Of a stretch of DNA of 64,000 nucleotides, positions 31,613-42,526 are shown one piece after another. How positions within the stretch are numbered: the first letter of the stretch is position 1; each line of letters opens with the position of its first letter. The stretch lies in assembly GCA_963680875.1 (NCBI GenBank), contig OY804579.1:30365804-30429803 (forward strand), in the 5' to 3' direction. The DNA comes from Bathymodiolus brooksi (lineage: Eukaryota; Mollusca; Bivalvia; Mytilida; Modiolidae). The translations under genes were made by a program, and so were the position numbers. Under the pieces are notes generated by a model. The model did not search any database and was not told the origin of the DNA. It saw only the letters and a program-made list of their open reading frames with translations.

Positions 31613-33439
31613 CGCCCATAGATTCCGGAACTACTTTTTTGTGTTTTTGCTCTCCTGTGAAGGAGTTAAAATATTAACCGTAACCAATGTCAATAATCGA
31701 CGTCGTATTTTTCTAATAAATGTTTTCGTTCTCACTATTTGTAAATTTACAAACCGAGAAAAATGAAACTAATAATTCTAAAATTTCATATTTTTTATAC
31801 ATATTTTACGATAAAAAAAATCCTAGAAGTCAATAAAAAACAAAACAAAAATCTTAAACAAATCCGAATCATTTATAACTTGACAGGGAAGCTTTGAAAA
31901 CAAAACAAAAGCAACTAAAACTACAGGACAAAGGGAATAAACCAAAGAGGGCATGCCCTCCAACAGATGAGGAAATTAACATCCTTTATAACAGAAACGT
32001 TCTGGGCAGTCACACACCACAATCTTTACTAAACACACTTACGGTACAAATGTATATGGTTAAATAACTCAGTACAGTTTGAACATCAAACTCTAAGATT
32101 ACTACATATATTTTATTATAAAATTTCTTCATATTAAATGTTCAATTAATTCACATCAATTACTTCAACATATCAGATAGTAGATTTCTTCAAGGTGAAA
32201 ATAACACATATTCCTGCTATTGCATCAAGTCACTTTAAAATTATAGATAATTTTTTATATTCTGAATTCTTTATGACACCACAAAATATCTATATAATTT
32301 GCTTTAACCATTTGGAATAATTGTATTCAGTCACTTCCTCCAATCATTTTGCATCTTTTTTTAAAACATTTTTTTCTTTTGCAAAATTCCAACAAAGTTG
32401 TATGATTTGTCAGTTGAAACTAATGTTTTATCTGCTGGAATTCTACTCACTGTTGATCAGGATTACAGTACATTTTTTTATTTTGTGCAATTCCATTTGA
32501 AACTGATTCACATACCCCTTGCCTGTATGCAACAACTGAGTGATAGTTCTTGAAAAATGTCCTTTGTTTAATCAGATCTTTATAAAACGTTCATAGGTTT
32601 TTATGCAATTATTTCTTTCATATATAGTCTTTGCACTTATTTCAAACATCACATGTACATTGTACACTGTTAAACCATTAATCCAGCCATTCATCTGAAA
32701 GACATTAATATAGCATTGATTATAATTAAAATACATGTTATTATATATTTACTAATAAAATAACAAGAAAAAAGGAACAAAATGCATTTTTGTATGATCC
32801 GACTCAGAAAATATATTCGCACATTAGTCATTACTCGCAACAACCAACATTATCATGTAAATATTGTTCATTCCAGAAAAATATATCCTTCACTCTAATA
32901 TTTTTCTGGTCACAACACCTATGTCCACAATATTCTTGGTTCCTTAGTGACATCGCATTATGTAATTTACCAATCAATGGATTATGGTTTAATAATAGCA
33001 AATTTGATATGAAGAAAATAGTTGGTGGGGATTCTACATACATGTAGACTTCAATGCATATTAATTCATTTGATTATGATATACAAACAGAAGTTAAATA
33101 TAGTAATTAAAATCATATCTGGTGCTTGTTGACACTAAATCAGATCTCTATTTTGATTTTCTTCAATTTACCATGTATATATGAAAGTCTTATTTTATTC
33201 TATAAAAATAAATTCCAATTTTCTATTGAAACCTATGTAAAGTCCAGAAGATTGGTATTAGCTTCTCCTCCTTTAATGGCTTTATATACTTGCATTGTCG
33301 CAAAATACATAATTTATTTGTACGAGCTTTAGAAACAGGTAGAAAAGTGCATGAAAGAAAACTTTCCAGTCTCATGAAAAAAATGAAGGATAGTTGCAAA
33401 TTAGACATTAATCAATCAGTGCCAGAAAATATCTTATCC
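31613..33439. other. No gene recognised
   Basis: AT-rich (visibly above 65 percent A+T), with scattered open frames of 60-85 codons lacking recognisable motifs or splice context. Confidence 0.5.
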
Positions 33440-33796
33440 CGTCCAGAAGTTAAGAGAAAACAATGTGGAGGGGATAGATATTATGCAAATATCAGGGCAT
33501 AACAATGTGGCATTTATTAATAATTACTCAACATTGAGTGAGGAAAGACACAAGAAAATATCAAACATCCTCAGCAACACTGAAAGTGAAACCAACAGAT
33601 ATGCTTTTCAGCAAACTTACCTCGTAAAACCTCCACAAATTCTACAGCCAGTAGCACTTCTGATGTTTCGTGTCGAAGCAATCCCGATGTTCCTTTTTAC
33701 AGTTCCATTACAAATATGTCAAGTCAAATTAGTTCTATGTTTTACGGCGTGGTCATCCATAAGTTACAAATGGTGAATGTGTACACAATTTTCACA
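33440..33796 (+). pseudogene. Crypton-like tyrosine recombinase, C-terminal fragment
   Basis: From about 33465 the frame reads GIDIMQISGHNNVAFINNYS then TLSEERHKKISNILS. That is the end of a tyrosine-recombinase domain of the Crypton / ZMYM-QRICH1-related kind: the SGHxN box, and INNYS with the presumed nucleophile Tyr. A Ser/Thr-rich tail (STNSTASSTSD...) continues only after a frame change at about 33600-33615, up to a stop near 33800. The rest of the recombinase is not seen upstream. This is read as a decayed fragment of a Crypton element or of a domesticated relative. Confidence 0.55.
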
Positions 33797-34140
33797 AATG
33801 ACTAAATATCCCAATAACTGAGCATTTGAGTGTTTGACATCGTTGTTAAATACATTTCCGTGAATCAGTTCAGTTTGTTGAGATAAATGATTAATCTTTC
33901 TGTTTTCTCTACTCTACCTAGTTTACTTAAAACATGCTCGAATCGTCTATATTCTGTATGTGTGTATTGCTATACATGTATGTGTGTATTGCTTTCACAT
34001 GTTTACTGTATTCTGTATTCTTCGTGTCATAGACACTGGATTGTCTCTCTTGTAATTTTTGGTATCGTCTACGCGCATGTACAATTTACACTCGGTAACT
34101 TCAACACACTTGTACTTTTGATAGGTGGACGGACACTGAC

Positions 34141-34190
34141 ATATAAAATAAAATAAAATAAATAAAATAATTACGGTAGAAATAATAAAT
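34141..34190. repeat. (AAAAT)n low-complexity tract
   Basis: AAAATAAAATAAAATAAATA and onward; A-rich pentamer repeat. Confidence 0.8.
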
Positions 34191-34223
34191 AAATTATAAA
34201 TCGAAGCGTTTACAAACTGTGTG

Positions 34224-34487
34224 GGTCATACTTAAATACGCCTGCAGTAGTAACCAGGCAAATATATACACCTGTGTGTCATACAAAGGTGGACGCCTGC
34301 AACTATATGGTTCTTTTTTATTTATTTTTTTTTAATATAAACTAGTAAAAGAAATATATCGGATGTTTATTATTTGATATAAAAAAATAAAAATAAAAGT
34401 GAACCATATAGTTGCAGGCGTATACCTTTTCACACAGGCGTATATATTTACCTGGTTTACTACTGCAGGCGTATTTAAGTATGACCG
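34224..34487. mobile_element. Foldback/MITE with 88-bp inverted arms
   Basis: The left arm 34225-34313 starts GGTCATACTTAAATACGCCT and ends GCAACTATATGGTTC. The right arm 34401-34486 is its inverse with few differences (GAACCATATAGTTGCAGGCG ... AAGTATGACC). A loop of about 87 bp of A/T-rich sequence separates them. Within each arm, GCCTGCA and CGCCTG repeat. No ORF; a structural non-autonomous element or a hairpin RNA source. Confidence 0.88.
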
Positions 34488-34783
34488 CATGTGACGTATG
34501 ATCGATAAATTAATGTGTTTTCATATCTATGAAAAACATATTAAATATATATATTTCAGGTTCTAAACTATCAATTTTCTATATAGATTTTCACCTTAAT
34601 CAATAAATCTTCACTTAAATAAAGTTATTTCACTTCCTTTTAAGAACTATTTGTTCGCGAATTTTTGTCAGCAAAAAAAATCTGGTATTTTACTACGCCA
34701 AATAGTGAGGATTCCGTTGCATTAAAAAATGCATTTTTACGAGTTAAGATTATTTTTTAGGACATCGTGGATTGCAGGATAAA

Positions 34784-34931
34784 TACAATATTGGTCTGTT
34801 GACGGTAAATATAGAATTTATTTGACTCGGCGCGAAACGGGGAGAAAGACTCGCTAGAAGCTCGTCTTTCACCCCGTTTCTCAGCCTTGTCAAATAAATT
34901 CTATATTTACCGTCAACAGACCAATATTGTA
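34784..34931. repeat. Long palindrome, 43-bp perfect outer stem plus inner stem
   Basis: TACAATATTGGTCTGTTGAC and onward (34784-34826) pairs perfectly with 34889-34931. An inner stem AAACGGGG..AGAAAGAC (34835-34850) pairs with GTCTTTCACCCCGTTT (34864-34879) with one bulge, leaving a loop of about 13 nt. It is a separate sequence from the foldback element 300 bp to its left. Confidence 0.93.
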
Positions 34932-35426
34932 TATATGTATACAGTTGTGTACTTGTGCGTGAAGAGTGTTTAATTTTCACACTCCTTCAACTTTCAATTT
35001 TTAGATATCATTTTCTAAGACATGAACAGTCCATCCACTTCAAACTATGTTAAACTGTGTAGTTTTCTTTCTATTTTATATAGTAACTGTTGTTTTTTGT
35101 TTTGTTTTGTTTTGTTTTTATTTCTAACGTCGCAATATGATGTTGTGCACAATGATGAATGACGGTATTTGTAAAATGCCTTCAAATTATATACACCAAA
35201 TAATATTGATACTGATGCTCAGATAGTGCGTTTATCGACAGAAGCGGTAGAGTACAGATCAACTTCAGGCTAGCTGCCGTCTAACTCGCATGTTATGGCA
35301 TGAAAACACTACAGTGACTGTGAAATGTAGAACAGCAATACAAGTGCCGTTCCTTTGTTTTAAATTGTGACCTCAGTGTGATGTTGGGTAAATCTCATGT
35401 TAATTTACATCCATATCCTTTCTTAT

Positions 35427-35675
35427 TGGGAGCCTCCGTGGTCGTGATAGTATTGTAGTTGGATCTACAACTACCTGTGCAAATCACACTAAAGTTCATG
35501 GCGAGGTGTCTTCGATACAACATTATGTGATAAACTTTGTCAGTAAATTACGACAGATCGGTGGTTTATTCTCCGGTTACTCCGGTTTCCTCCACTAATA
35601 AAACTGACCGCCATGATATAGCTAAAATATTGTTGATAGTGGCGTTAGACACCATTAACCAACCATAAACCAACC
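35427..35675 (+). mobile_element. tRNA-derived SINE, near full length
   Basis: GGGAGCCTCCGTGGTCGTGATAG at the start resembles a tRNA A-box region. The core CGGTTACTCCGGTTTCCTCC, then ATAAAACTGACCGCCATGAT, and the 3' end GTTAGACACCATTAACCAAC follow in the order seen at 9056-9249 and 40812-41055. Confidence 0.75.
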
Positions 35676-35740
35676 TTTCTTGCTAACAGTAATGCTGTAG
35701 AGGACAAATAACAAGTAATTTGTCCAGAGGCAATGGTATC

Positions 35741-35893
35741 CATTCGAGACATTCATATTAGAGTATATCTATTCGAGACATTCATATTAGAGCATTTTCA
35801 TTCGATACACTTATATTAGAGCCTTTCCATTGGAGACATTCATATTTGAGCTTTTTCATTCGATACATTTATATTAGAGCATTTCCATTCGAA
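35741..35893 (+). repeat. 29-30 bp minisatellite, six copies
   Basis: ATTCGAGACATTCATATTAGAG-type units begin at 35741, 35771, 35800, 35829, 35858 and 35887, with C/A and G/T variants. Confidence 0.9.
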
Positions 35894-38034
35894 AATGTCA
35901 GACGAGGGTCCAAATTTTGAGGGCAGATGTAGGTTTGCACATTTTAAGAGGGAGCATACCCAAGTACGTCCCCTCTAAATCCGTCCATAGATGTAAATTT
36001 CATTTGGATCATTTATAGAATACAATCTATTATATGTATACTCCAGAATCCATTCTTATCAAATTTGAATGAAATATGGACTGGTTATGAACGTCGATGA
36101 ATGATTTATATTTTTTTTAATTGATGGTCTATTTGAGATCCATCGTCGGTAACCCACTGTTGGTCACGCTCTGATACTCTCGTGTGGATAACATAGGAGT
36201 GTGATCAGCGATGTAACCAGCAGATTCTACCTTCTTACATAACAGCACTGCTGTACTGTCTGTGTTCATATTGTTCATATTTGTGTGAAAGAAAATCTCA
36301 CACGTTTTTTATTGTTTGTTTATATTTGTATTGTTGAAATCTAATTAGTGAGAGGGAATGGTTGGAATTCCATTAACCAGTTTAACTCTACCAGGGCCGA
36401 CATTAGGAGGTGAAGAGCCCAATGCCGAGAATAGATAACTCCAGAGCGGGACCCCTTTAGCCCGGGGAGCAATTGGTCCAACTGGCTTAAGTCAGGTCCT
36501 GTCCCTGGATTCCATCGGCGTGTGCCGCGGACTATTTTTGTATCCAATGATTTGAGGTGCATGAGTGGTAGATGTTCGTTTTGTTGATATTTGTAGATTT
36601 GTTGACTATCACAGTTTAAACGTTCTTTGTATAATATTATTATTATTATCAAAGGAAAGGTTACCATTTTGCTATTTTGATTAACAAACATCATTAAATT
36701 ACCCTTAGACGATACTTGAACGATTGTCTATATTCATAGATAGAAATTTGCGATGAACATGGAAAATTGCTCTCCAAACTCTTGTAACACTTATGAAATG
36801 ATATAAAATAAACACAACCATCAACAGTGTTTAAAAACACATGAAATCATTCAAAGATCAGAATTTCATTGCAAATTGTGAAAAGTGCGTGTTTGGATGG
36901 AAAAAACGGGGGGGGGGGGGGGGGGGGCGTAGTCATATTCTGCAACCTCAAATACAATGTTGTCTTAGCTCAGTTTAGTCTAATTCAGATTTATATGGCT
37001 TGACATTAATGACTTTCGTCGTAGACGAGCCATAAGAAAATCAAACCCAATATGGAGTTAAAGTCAAATGCTATTGTGCACGTATATCATATATGACATA
37101 TAACCCCATTTGACCGCCGTTTGGATCTCACACCTCAAATATTCAAAAAGTCATTGACATAACTACACATCTACAGGTATTGAGTAGTAATTTTAATTCC
37201 AAATTATTCACGTTGGACAAAAAAAACCTGCTGGAGTTCGAGTCGCCAGATATATATTCACCATGTTTAAGTCCTTTTTGTCCGAGTTTGGACCTAACAA
37301 CACAAAATAAAAATAAAAAATCTAACTGCACATCTACAGATCATAAGCAATCACTTAATTTCATGAAAATTGAACAACTGCTACCCCCCAGAAATACAGG
37401 AGGAGTTTAAGTCACAAGAAAGTGTGACGGACGGACAAAGTGATGGGCGCGATAACAATCAGAAGTATGGAGATAACAAATACAGCTAATGAAACGTCAG
37501 TAGCTACCGTTAAAACAAAGATTCACTTTCAATGTATACTAGTTTGAGATTGGCATTAGCTAAAACAAATGGACAGATAAATCACCTAGAGCTTCATATC
37601 TAAAAGATGGCGTTTTGAAGATATACAGACACGAACTATTTTGACACATACAGAAATTTCCACCACTATATAAAAAGCGGCACATACTTAGTGAAGCAGG
37701 GGAAGAAAACCATTGTTTATTACACACTGTTAAACTTATTGACATCCTTAAGCTATTGTCTCTTGTTTGTTGATGAAAACTCATTATCCACTGACATACT
37801 ATTTTGTATTTCGTTAATTACGATACTAAATAATATTTTAGTTTCAAACGAAATGAGTTATTAAAATCCTAAAGATAACCCCACTGATTCTCATCACCGA
37901 TCATTTGGTCAACTAAAGAGAAAACAACACATAAACATTTGTCAACAAAAATATTGTGTAATAATACTGATATGGTGAGACAATTTAGTGCATTCTTATG
38001 AACACATGACCTCAACTTTGCAAACAGTTTTTGG
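35894..38034. other. No gene recognised; contains a 20-G tract
   Basis: Apparently single-copy AT-rich sequence. A 117-codon open frame on the minus strand (36341-36694) shows no motif. The only marked structure is the G run at 36908-36927. Confidence 0.5.
36908..36927. repeat. Poly-G tract, 20 G
   Basis: Twenty consecutive G on the plus strand, an unusual homopolymer in an AT-rich context. Length may be uncertain because such runs sequence poorly. Confidence 0.85.
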
Positions 38035-38280
38035 TTTCAACACTATTTTTTCCTACTTTAGTTTTAGCTTTTAAGCACTATTTTTTCTTACTTTAGCCTT
38101 GGCTTTAAGCACTATTTTTCTCTATTACTGTAGTAGTTTTCCCTTTCAACACTATTTGTTCTGACTGTAGTTTTTGTTTTAAGCACTATTTTTCTCTATT
38201 ACTGTAGTAGTTTTCCCTTTCAACACTATTTGTTCTGACTGTAGTTTTTGTTTTAAGCACTACTTTTTCTTACTATAATA
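38035..38280. repeat. 74-bp tandem repeat overlapping the 3' end of the 352-aa ORF
   Basis: TTTAAGCACTATTTTTCTCT starts at 38104 and 38178, and the variant TTTAAGCACTACTTTTTCTT at 38252 (exact 74-bp spacing). Shorter partial copies (AAGCACTATTTTTTCTTACT, about 38075) lie to the left. The last unit contains the stop codon of the minus-strand ORF. Confidence 0.9.
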
Positions 38281-39318
38281 AACGTTAACGCCTGGTACGA
38301 ATGTAGAGTTGGTTCCATTTTTCTCTTTAACCGTTTTGTCCTTGGACAATGATTTTGCTAGATCTCTTACATCTTTAGTTCTAAAAGAGTCTAAAATGTC
38401 ATCACTTTTATTTTTATTTTGAACGTGGACACTGACTGTATCTTCTTCTTTATTTCGTCGATTTTTCTGAACAATCATGTCTGTCTGAGCACGCGTCAGC
38501 ATCCAGTCACCTCGTAATTCATGGGAAGTTTCATTGCCAGTTGTGTCCAATGAGTGGTCGGTATGGTCATCACGTGAATCATTGCTGTATTTCGATAGAC
38601 GACTCTTGCTCTTTGAATTTTCGTTTGGTAAGTTATCTATTTCTTTGATTAAAGGTTTCGATAGACTTGTCTGAAGTCGCTGGAATCTGTCATCTTTTGA
38701 TGGGTTCCCTGGTTTAAGATGCGTTTTGCCTCTGTATTTATTGTATTCTTTAAGTGCATCTTGATCGACCACCAGAACCTCTGGTAGACGCGTCATAAAT
38801 GTCCTTTCTCTGTGAGTGACAATTTCAGTCTTTTCCCGCCTGATGCTGAATGGCATTTTTGGGAAGCTTTCTTTGTTTTCTCTGACGCTTTGACTTCTGA
38901 ATGAATACTCTGGTGCGTGATACATTACATCAAAACTAGGGCGTCTTTTTTCTTCTGCCATCTGAACATTTGGTAAATTCAATCCAGATAAACGGAATTC
39001 ATCTTCACGTCTCCATTTAGCTTGTTTTCGCTCCTGATTTTTCATAAAGGTGCGAGCTGAGAGATCGAACGAATTTGAGTTTTTCAGTTGTCTTATTGAC
39101 AGATTGGAAAGCTGTCTTTCAAGGTGGCGATCTTGACTTATGTTTTCATGAAGAATTGTTCCATACAAGTTTGTCTTTGGCATGGCATGGCGGACACATA
39201 AATGTTGCTTTAATTTTATATTCTTAGTATCAGCCCCTGGTTCGTATGTTAATAAATCTCGAGAAATTTCAAATGGTAAATTTTGCTGTATTGTCGATCT
39301 GAAACTTGCAAACGTCAT
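38260..39318 (-). CDS. Uncharacterised 352-aa intronless protein
   Basis: An uninterrupted 352-codon frame with an acceptable start context (GAAACGAAAATG). The product is hydrophilic and highly charged, rich in Lys, Arg, Ser and Asn, with no signal peptide, membrane segment or catalytic motif that I can see. Local features: SRDLLTYEPGAD near the N-terminus, a basic stretch around residues 90-105 (MKNQERKQAKWRREDE), TFMTRLPEVLVVDQDALKEY in the middle and FVPGVNVYYSKKK at the end. Composition suggests an intrinsically disordered cytoplasmic or nuclear protein. An AG (GATATCAG) lies about 18 bp before the ATG, so this could be the coding exon of a gene with a 5' non-coding exon. No family is recognised. 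A chance frame of this length in 65 percent A+T DNA is unlikely, so I favour a real gene. Confidence 0.6.
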   Translation of the reverse strand: MTFASFRSTIQQNLPFEISRDLLTYEPGADTKNIKLKQHLCVRHAMPKTNLYGTILHENISQDRHLERQLSNLSIRQLKNSNSFDLSARTFMKNQERKQAKWRREDEFRLSGLNLPNVQMAEEKRRPSFDVMYHAPEYSFRSQSVRENKESFPKMPFSIRREKTEIVTHRERTFMTRLPEVLVVDQDALKEYNKYRGKTHLKPGNPSKDDRFQRLQTSLSKPLIKEIDNLPNENSKSKSRLSKYSNDSRDDHTDHSLDTTGNETSHELRGDWMLTRAQTDMIVQKNRRNKEEDTVSVHVQNKNKSDDILDSFRTKDVRDLAKSLSKDKTVKEKNGTNSTFVPGVNVYYSKKK

Positions 39319-40811
39319 TTTCGTTTCTTCGATCTGATATCATATAACACAGAAATTTTACACAGTCTGTTAACGGATTAAAATCCAACTAAATTCGGAT
39401 TATTTCTTATTATCCCTACACGAACGGTAAACAAGATGTGAACTTTTGACGAATAAACATAACATAAATAGTTGTATCACTAACAGATGCTAAAACTGTA
39501 CGTTCGCCAAGTGCTACGACCCTGTCTTCTCTGTAATTGTCATTAAAGAATATTGAGTATAGCGTGCATCAATATAACCCGATAATCGCATGTTATATTT
39601 TTGTTTAAAATTGATTATTATATTCAATATATCTGGGTGATTGCCTTCCTTTGATTACACTTACTCTTGTAATGCCGACTGTACTGAATGCTCATTGTCC
39701 AATTGTAATAAATCCGTGTCATCAGCTTCTAAATTGTCGTCTGCCAAAAGCGTCTATTTACCACTTAGTCTCCTTTTGTTCGCTACTGAAATATTGAATA
39801 TGATATTCTAAGTAGTATATTAATGTGTTGTTAACAACGCTTAATAAAATTCTTTGTTCTTGGACACAAGCGACTGGGTCTGGGTGCATTAAAATTCATA
39901 ATCAATTCGTGTGTATTAGGATAATCTACGGCTAATCTCGTTCGATTGTATCACTGTATAGGTTCCGTATATAACTATTTCGTTTGTGTTATGAATACTT
40001 TAAAACTGTAATGGTATTTACAGATATCAATGAAACGATGAATTTAAAAGTACAAAATTAGCAAAGTTATGCAACTTTTTTTCAAGGTACTAATAAGACT
40101 AAATGTTTTAGATCCATTTACATTATTGCGAGTGGAGTTAAGCAACTGGAATTTAGTATATAATTGGAAAACTCACATCCAGAGTTTCAAGATTTTCTAA
40201 CACTTTTCTTCTTTCTGGTTAACATTTTCTGGGTGTTTCTACTTTTCAATGACAAGATCGTTGTTTAAACACTTAGTTTGATCATTCTTCGCTGTTTGTG
40301 TTTAAGACAATATATTTTATTTTTAGCTACAGTGTACGTATATTGTGTTTATCCTGCAATGTCAAAAAGTCCAAAACATATGCCAAATTATCTAAAAAGA
40401 ACAGAAACTAGTGTCGTTCTAATCGTTTTCAATGATGTTCTCTATCTTGTTCGCGCTTCTGTTCTCTTACCGTAGCTCTACACGAATCAGGTACCAGAAA
40501 AGTTATTACTTGGTCAGTTACCGTATATAACAAGACTTTTATCCAGTCAATGCAATTTGACTGCTCAAATAGAACCATTGCAGGTTACAAAATCGTTTCC
40601 AGAAAGTTTTAGTTCAAATGGCACAAATTTTGAGCAGAATATTTTTTTCTTTCAAATTTCAAACTACCGGTATAACGTTCGGAACTAAATAAGTAATAGT
40701 TTTTGATATATTGCATATGGATATCTTTCCTACAAAGTATGTGGTCAACTGCTACGGATGCCTCGGCATGTTTTAAGACCTAATCAGCTTCCGACGTTTA
40801 GAAACAACAAT
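39319..40811. other. No gene recognised; upstream region of the 352-aa ORF
   Basis: AT-rich sequence with no repeats or motifs identified and no convincing TATA/initiator arrangement. Confidence 0.45.
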
Positions 40812-41057
40812 TTGGGGCTGTCGTTGTCCCGATCGTATGGTAGTTAGGTTTACAATTATCTATTCATCAGTGCCTATCACAACTAAAGTTGTGAGTTCAA
40901 ATCCCACTCATGCCGAGGTGTACTCGATACAACATTACGACTTGCGGCAGGTCGGTAGTTTTCTCCGGGTACTCCGGTTTCTTCAACCAATAAAACTGAC
41001 TGCCACTATATAACTGAAATATTGTTAAAAGTGTCGTTAATCATCATAACCCTAACC
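40812..41057 (+). mobile_element. tRNA-derived SINE with telomere-like tail
   Basis: B box GAGTTCAAATCCC (about 40890), then core TTTTCTCCGGGTACTCCGGT, AATAAAACTGACTGCCACTA and TATAACTGAAATATTG. The tail is CATAACCCTAACCCCA. This is the clearest tRNA-head and core combination in the window. The core reminds me of the V-SINE/MetaSINE-type elements described from bivalves, from memory only. Confidence 0.75.
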
Positions 41058-41779
41058 CCAGAAACCACAATGCATCTATTAGATATCAATAATGTTATAT
41101 ATAGACATGGAAAGTCCTAATTTAACTTTGAATCTCAATATTAACTAAATGGCAACTATAGCAATTCACGTAGCTACAAAATGAGCAGACCGATATGTTG
41201 AGAATAAATAAAGCACACAAAAAACTTACTTGTGCTGTAGTTAAAGTCTCCTATACTTGTGAACTTCTACACGTGTAATACATGAATATGAGGCACGGCA
41301 GATTTAATATTTTAATTAAATCGAAAGTTCAAGTGTGACGTATTTTCATATTCTTTTGTTATCCAATATAATTATTGAATCCATTTTCCTTTGTTGTTGT
41401 AATTGAAATTTTTACTCTCGCATTTAAATCCCATTTATTTAGAACGAATCAATTGTTGAGTTTTTTTTTACGTACATGTATATTATGAATAGATAAATAG
41501 GACTAATTTCATTCCTAGGTTTTACCTCTTGTATTGAAAAGAATTTATAAAACCACAAAAATAATTCCTAAAGATATTAAAAGCATTATTTATTCAACTT
41601 GTAATTTTAAATAAAAACGTTCATATTGACTTCTTATTACAAAAAAAACTTCATTATGACCTTTGGTTGACCCCCTCTTTTATATCGATATTGATTCTAA
41701 TTCCATCCCTATAAAGGATAGATAATTCATATATATTTCATTACTCCTTGCACATTGTTGTCTCAGATTTGCTTTTATA
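41058..41779. other. No gene recognised
   Basis: AT-rich, nothing identified. Confidence 0.5.
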
Positions 41780-42526
41780 ATATACACAAAGAAAAAAGTT
41801 AAGCACCCCCATGTTTTTCTGAAATGACAAATGATACGACAAGTATCACGAGATTACTGACCAGATAATCTCAAGGACGCAATGGTGAGTTGTTAGGACA
41901 TTACATTGGCTGTAAGAAACCACAAAAAAATCAAGAAAAATGTTAATTTAATGAATATTTAATCACAATATCACAAGGCCATTTTTTGCAGTAAAACATG
42001 TCCATTTTAGGTATTGACCATTCACAGTTTAAAAAGCACGATAAGATTGTCATTTCACTTTCAAAACGTCACTTATGAATCACTTGACGACATCTATTGT
42101 TCAAAGTTCAGTACCGGGTGTAACCCCCACGTGCTTGGATGACGGCCTCAACCCTGCGTCTCATCCCTCCAGTTAGACGTTGGATGTCCTGTTATGATAG
42201 CTGCTGCCATTCCCGATGCAATACTGCTTCCAACTGACGAATGTTTTGCACAAGAGGTTCCCGAGCTTGTCTACGACGGCATAACATGTCCCAAATATGC
42301 TCTATGGGATTCAAATCCGGGCTCATGGCTGGCCAAGGAATAGAAGTCACGGCTTCGCTTTGGAGGTAGGCGGTTACTGCTCTTGAACGATGAGGCCTGA
42401 CGTTGTCATCCATATACACAGGCCTTGTAGCTAGTGGGTGGTTGTCGAAATGGGGGACAACAACTGGTTGCAAGACGTCTCTGATGTACTGATCACCAGT
42501 TAGGTTGCCTTGTATGGTGACTAAAT
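41780..42526 (-). mobile_element. Tc1-like DNA transposon, 3' part, truncated by satellite
   Basis: On the minus strand, a transposase C-terminal half is followed by about 320 bp of 3' sequence. The likely terminal inverted repeat (complement of CACAAAGAAAAAAGTTAAGC then ACCCCCATG, about 41787-41815) sits next to TATA. The opposite end is missing: similarity stops at 42527, where the 32-bp satellite begins. Confidence 0.75.
42108..42526 (-). pseudogene. Tc1/mariner transposase (DD34E), C-terminal part
   Basis: From the satellite junction the frame reads DLVTIQGNLTGDQYIRDVLQ, VYMDDNVRPHRSRAV and AMSPDLNPIEHIWDMLCRRR. The second catalytic Asp (in DDN) and the Glu of PIEH are separated by 34 residues, the DD34E spacing of Tc1. 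A TAA at 42196-42198 interrupts the frame just after EWQQLS. The same frame then continues with QDIQRLTGGMRRRVEAVIQA to a TGA at 42108-42110, so the TAA is a nonsense change in a longer original. The first catalytic Asp and DNA-binding domain are lost. Inactive. Confidence 0.88.

Noticed and set aside
36341..36694. 117-codon minus-strand frame
   Set aside because: No motif, poor composition and no splice or start evidence.
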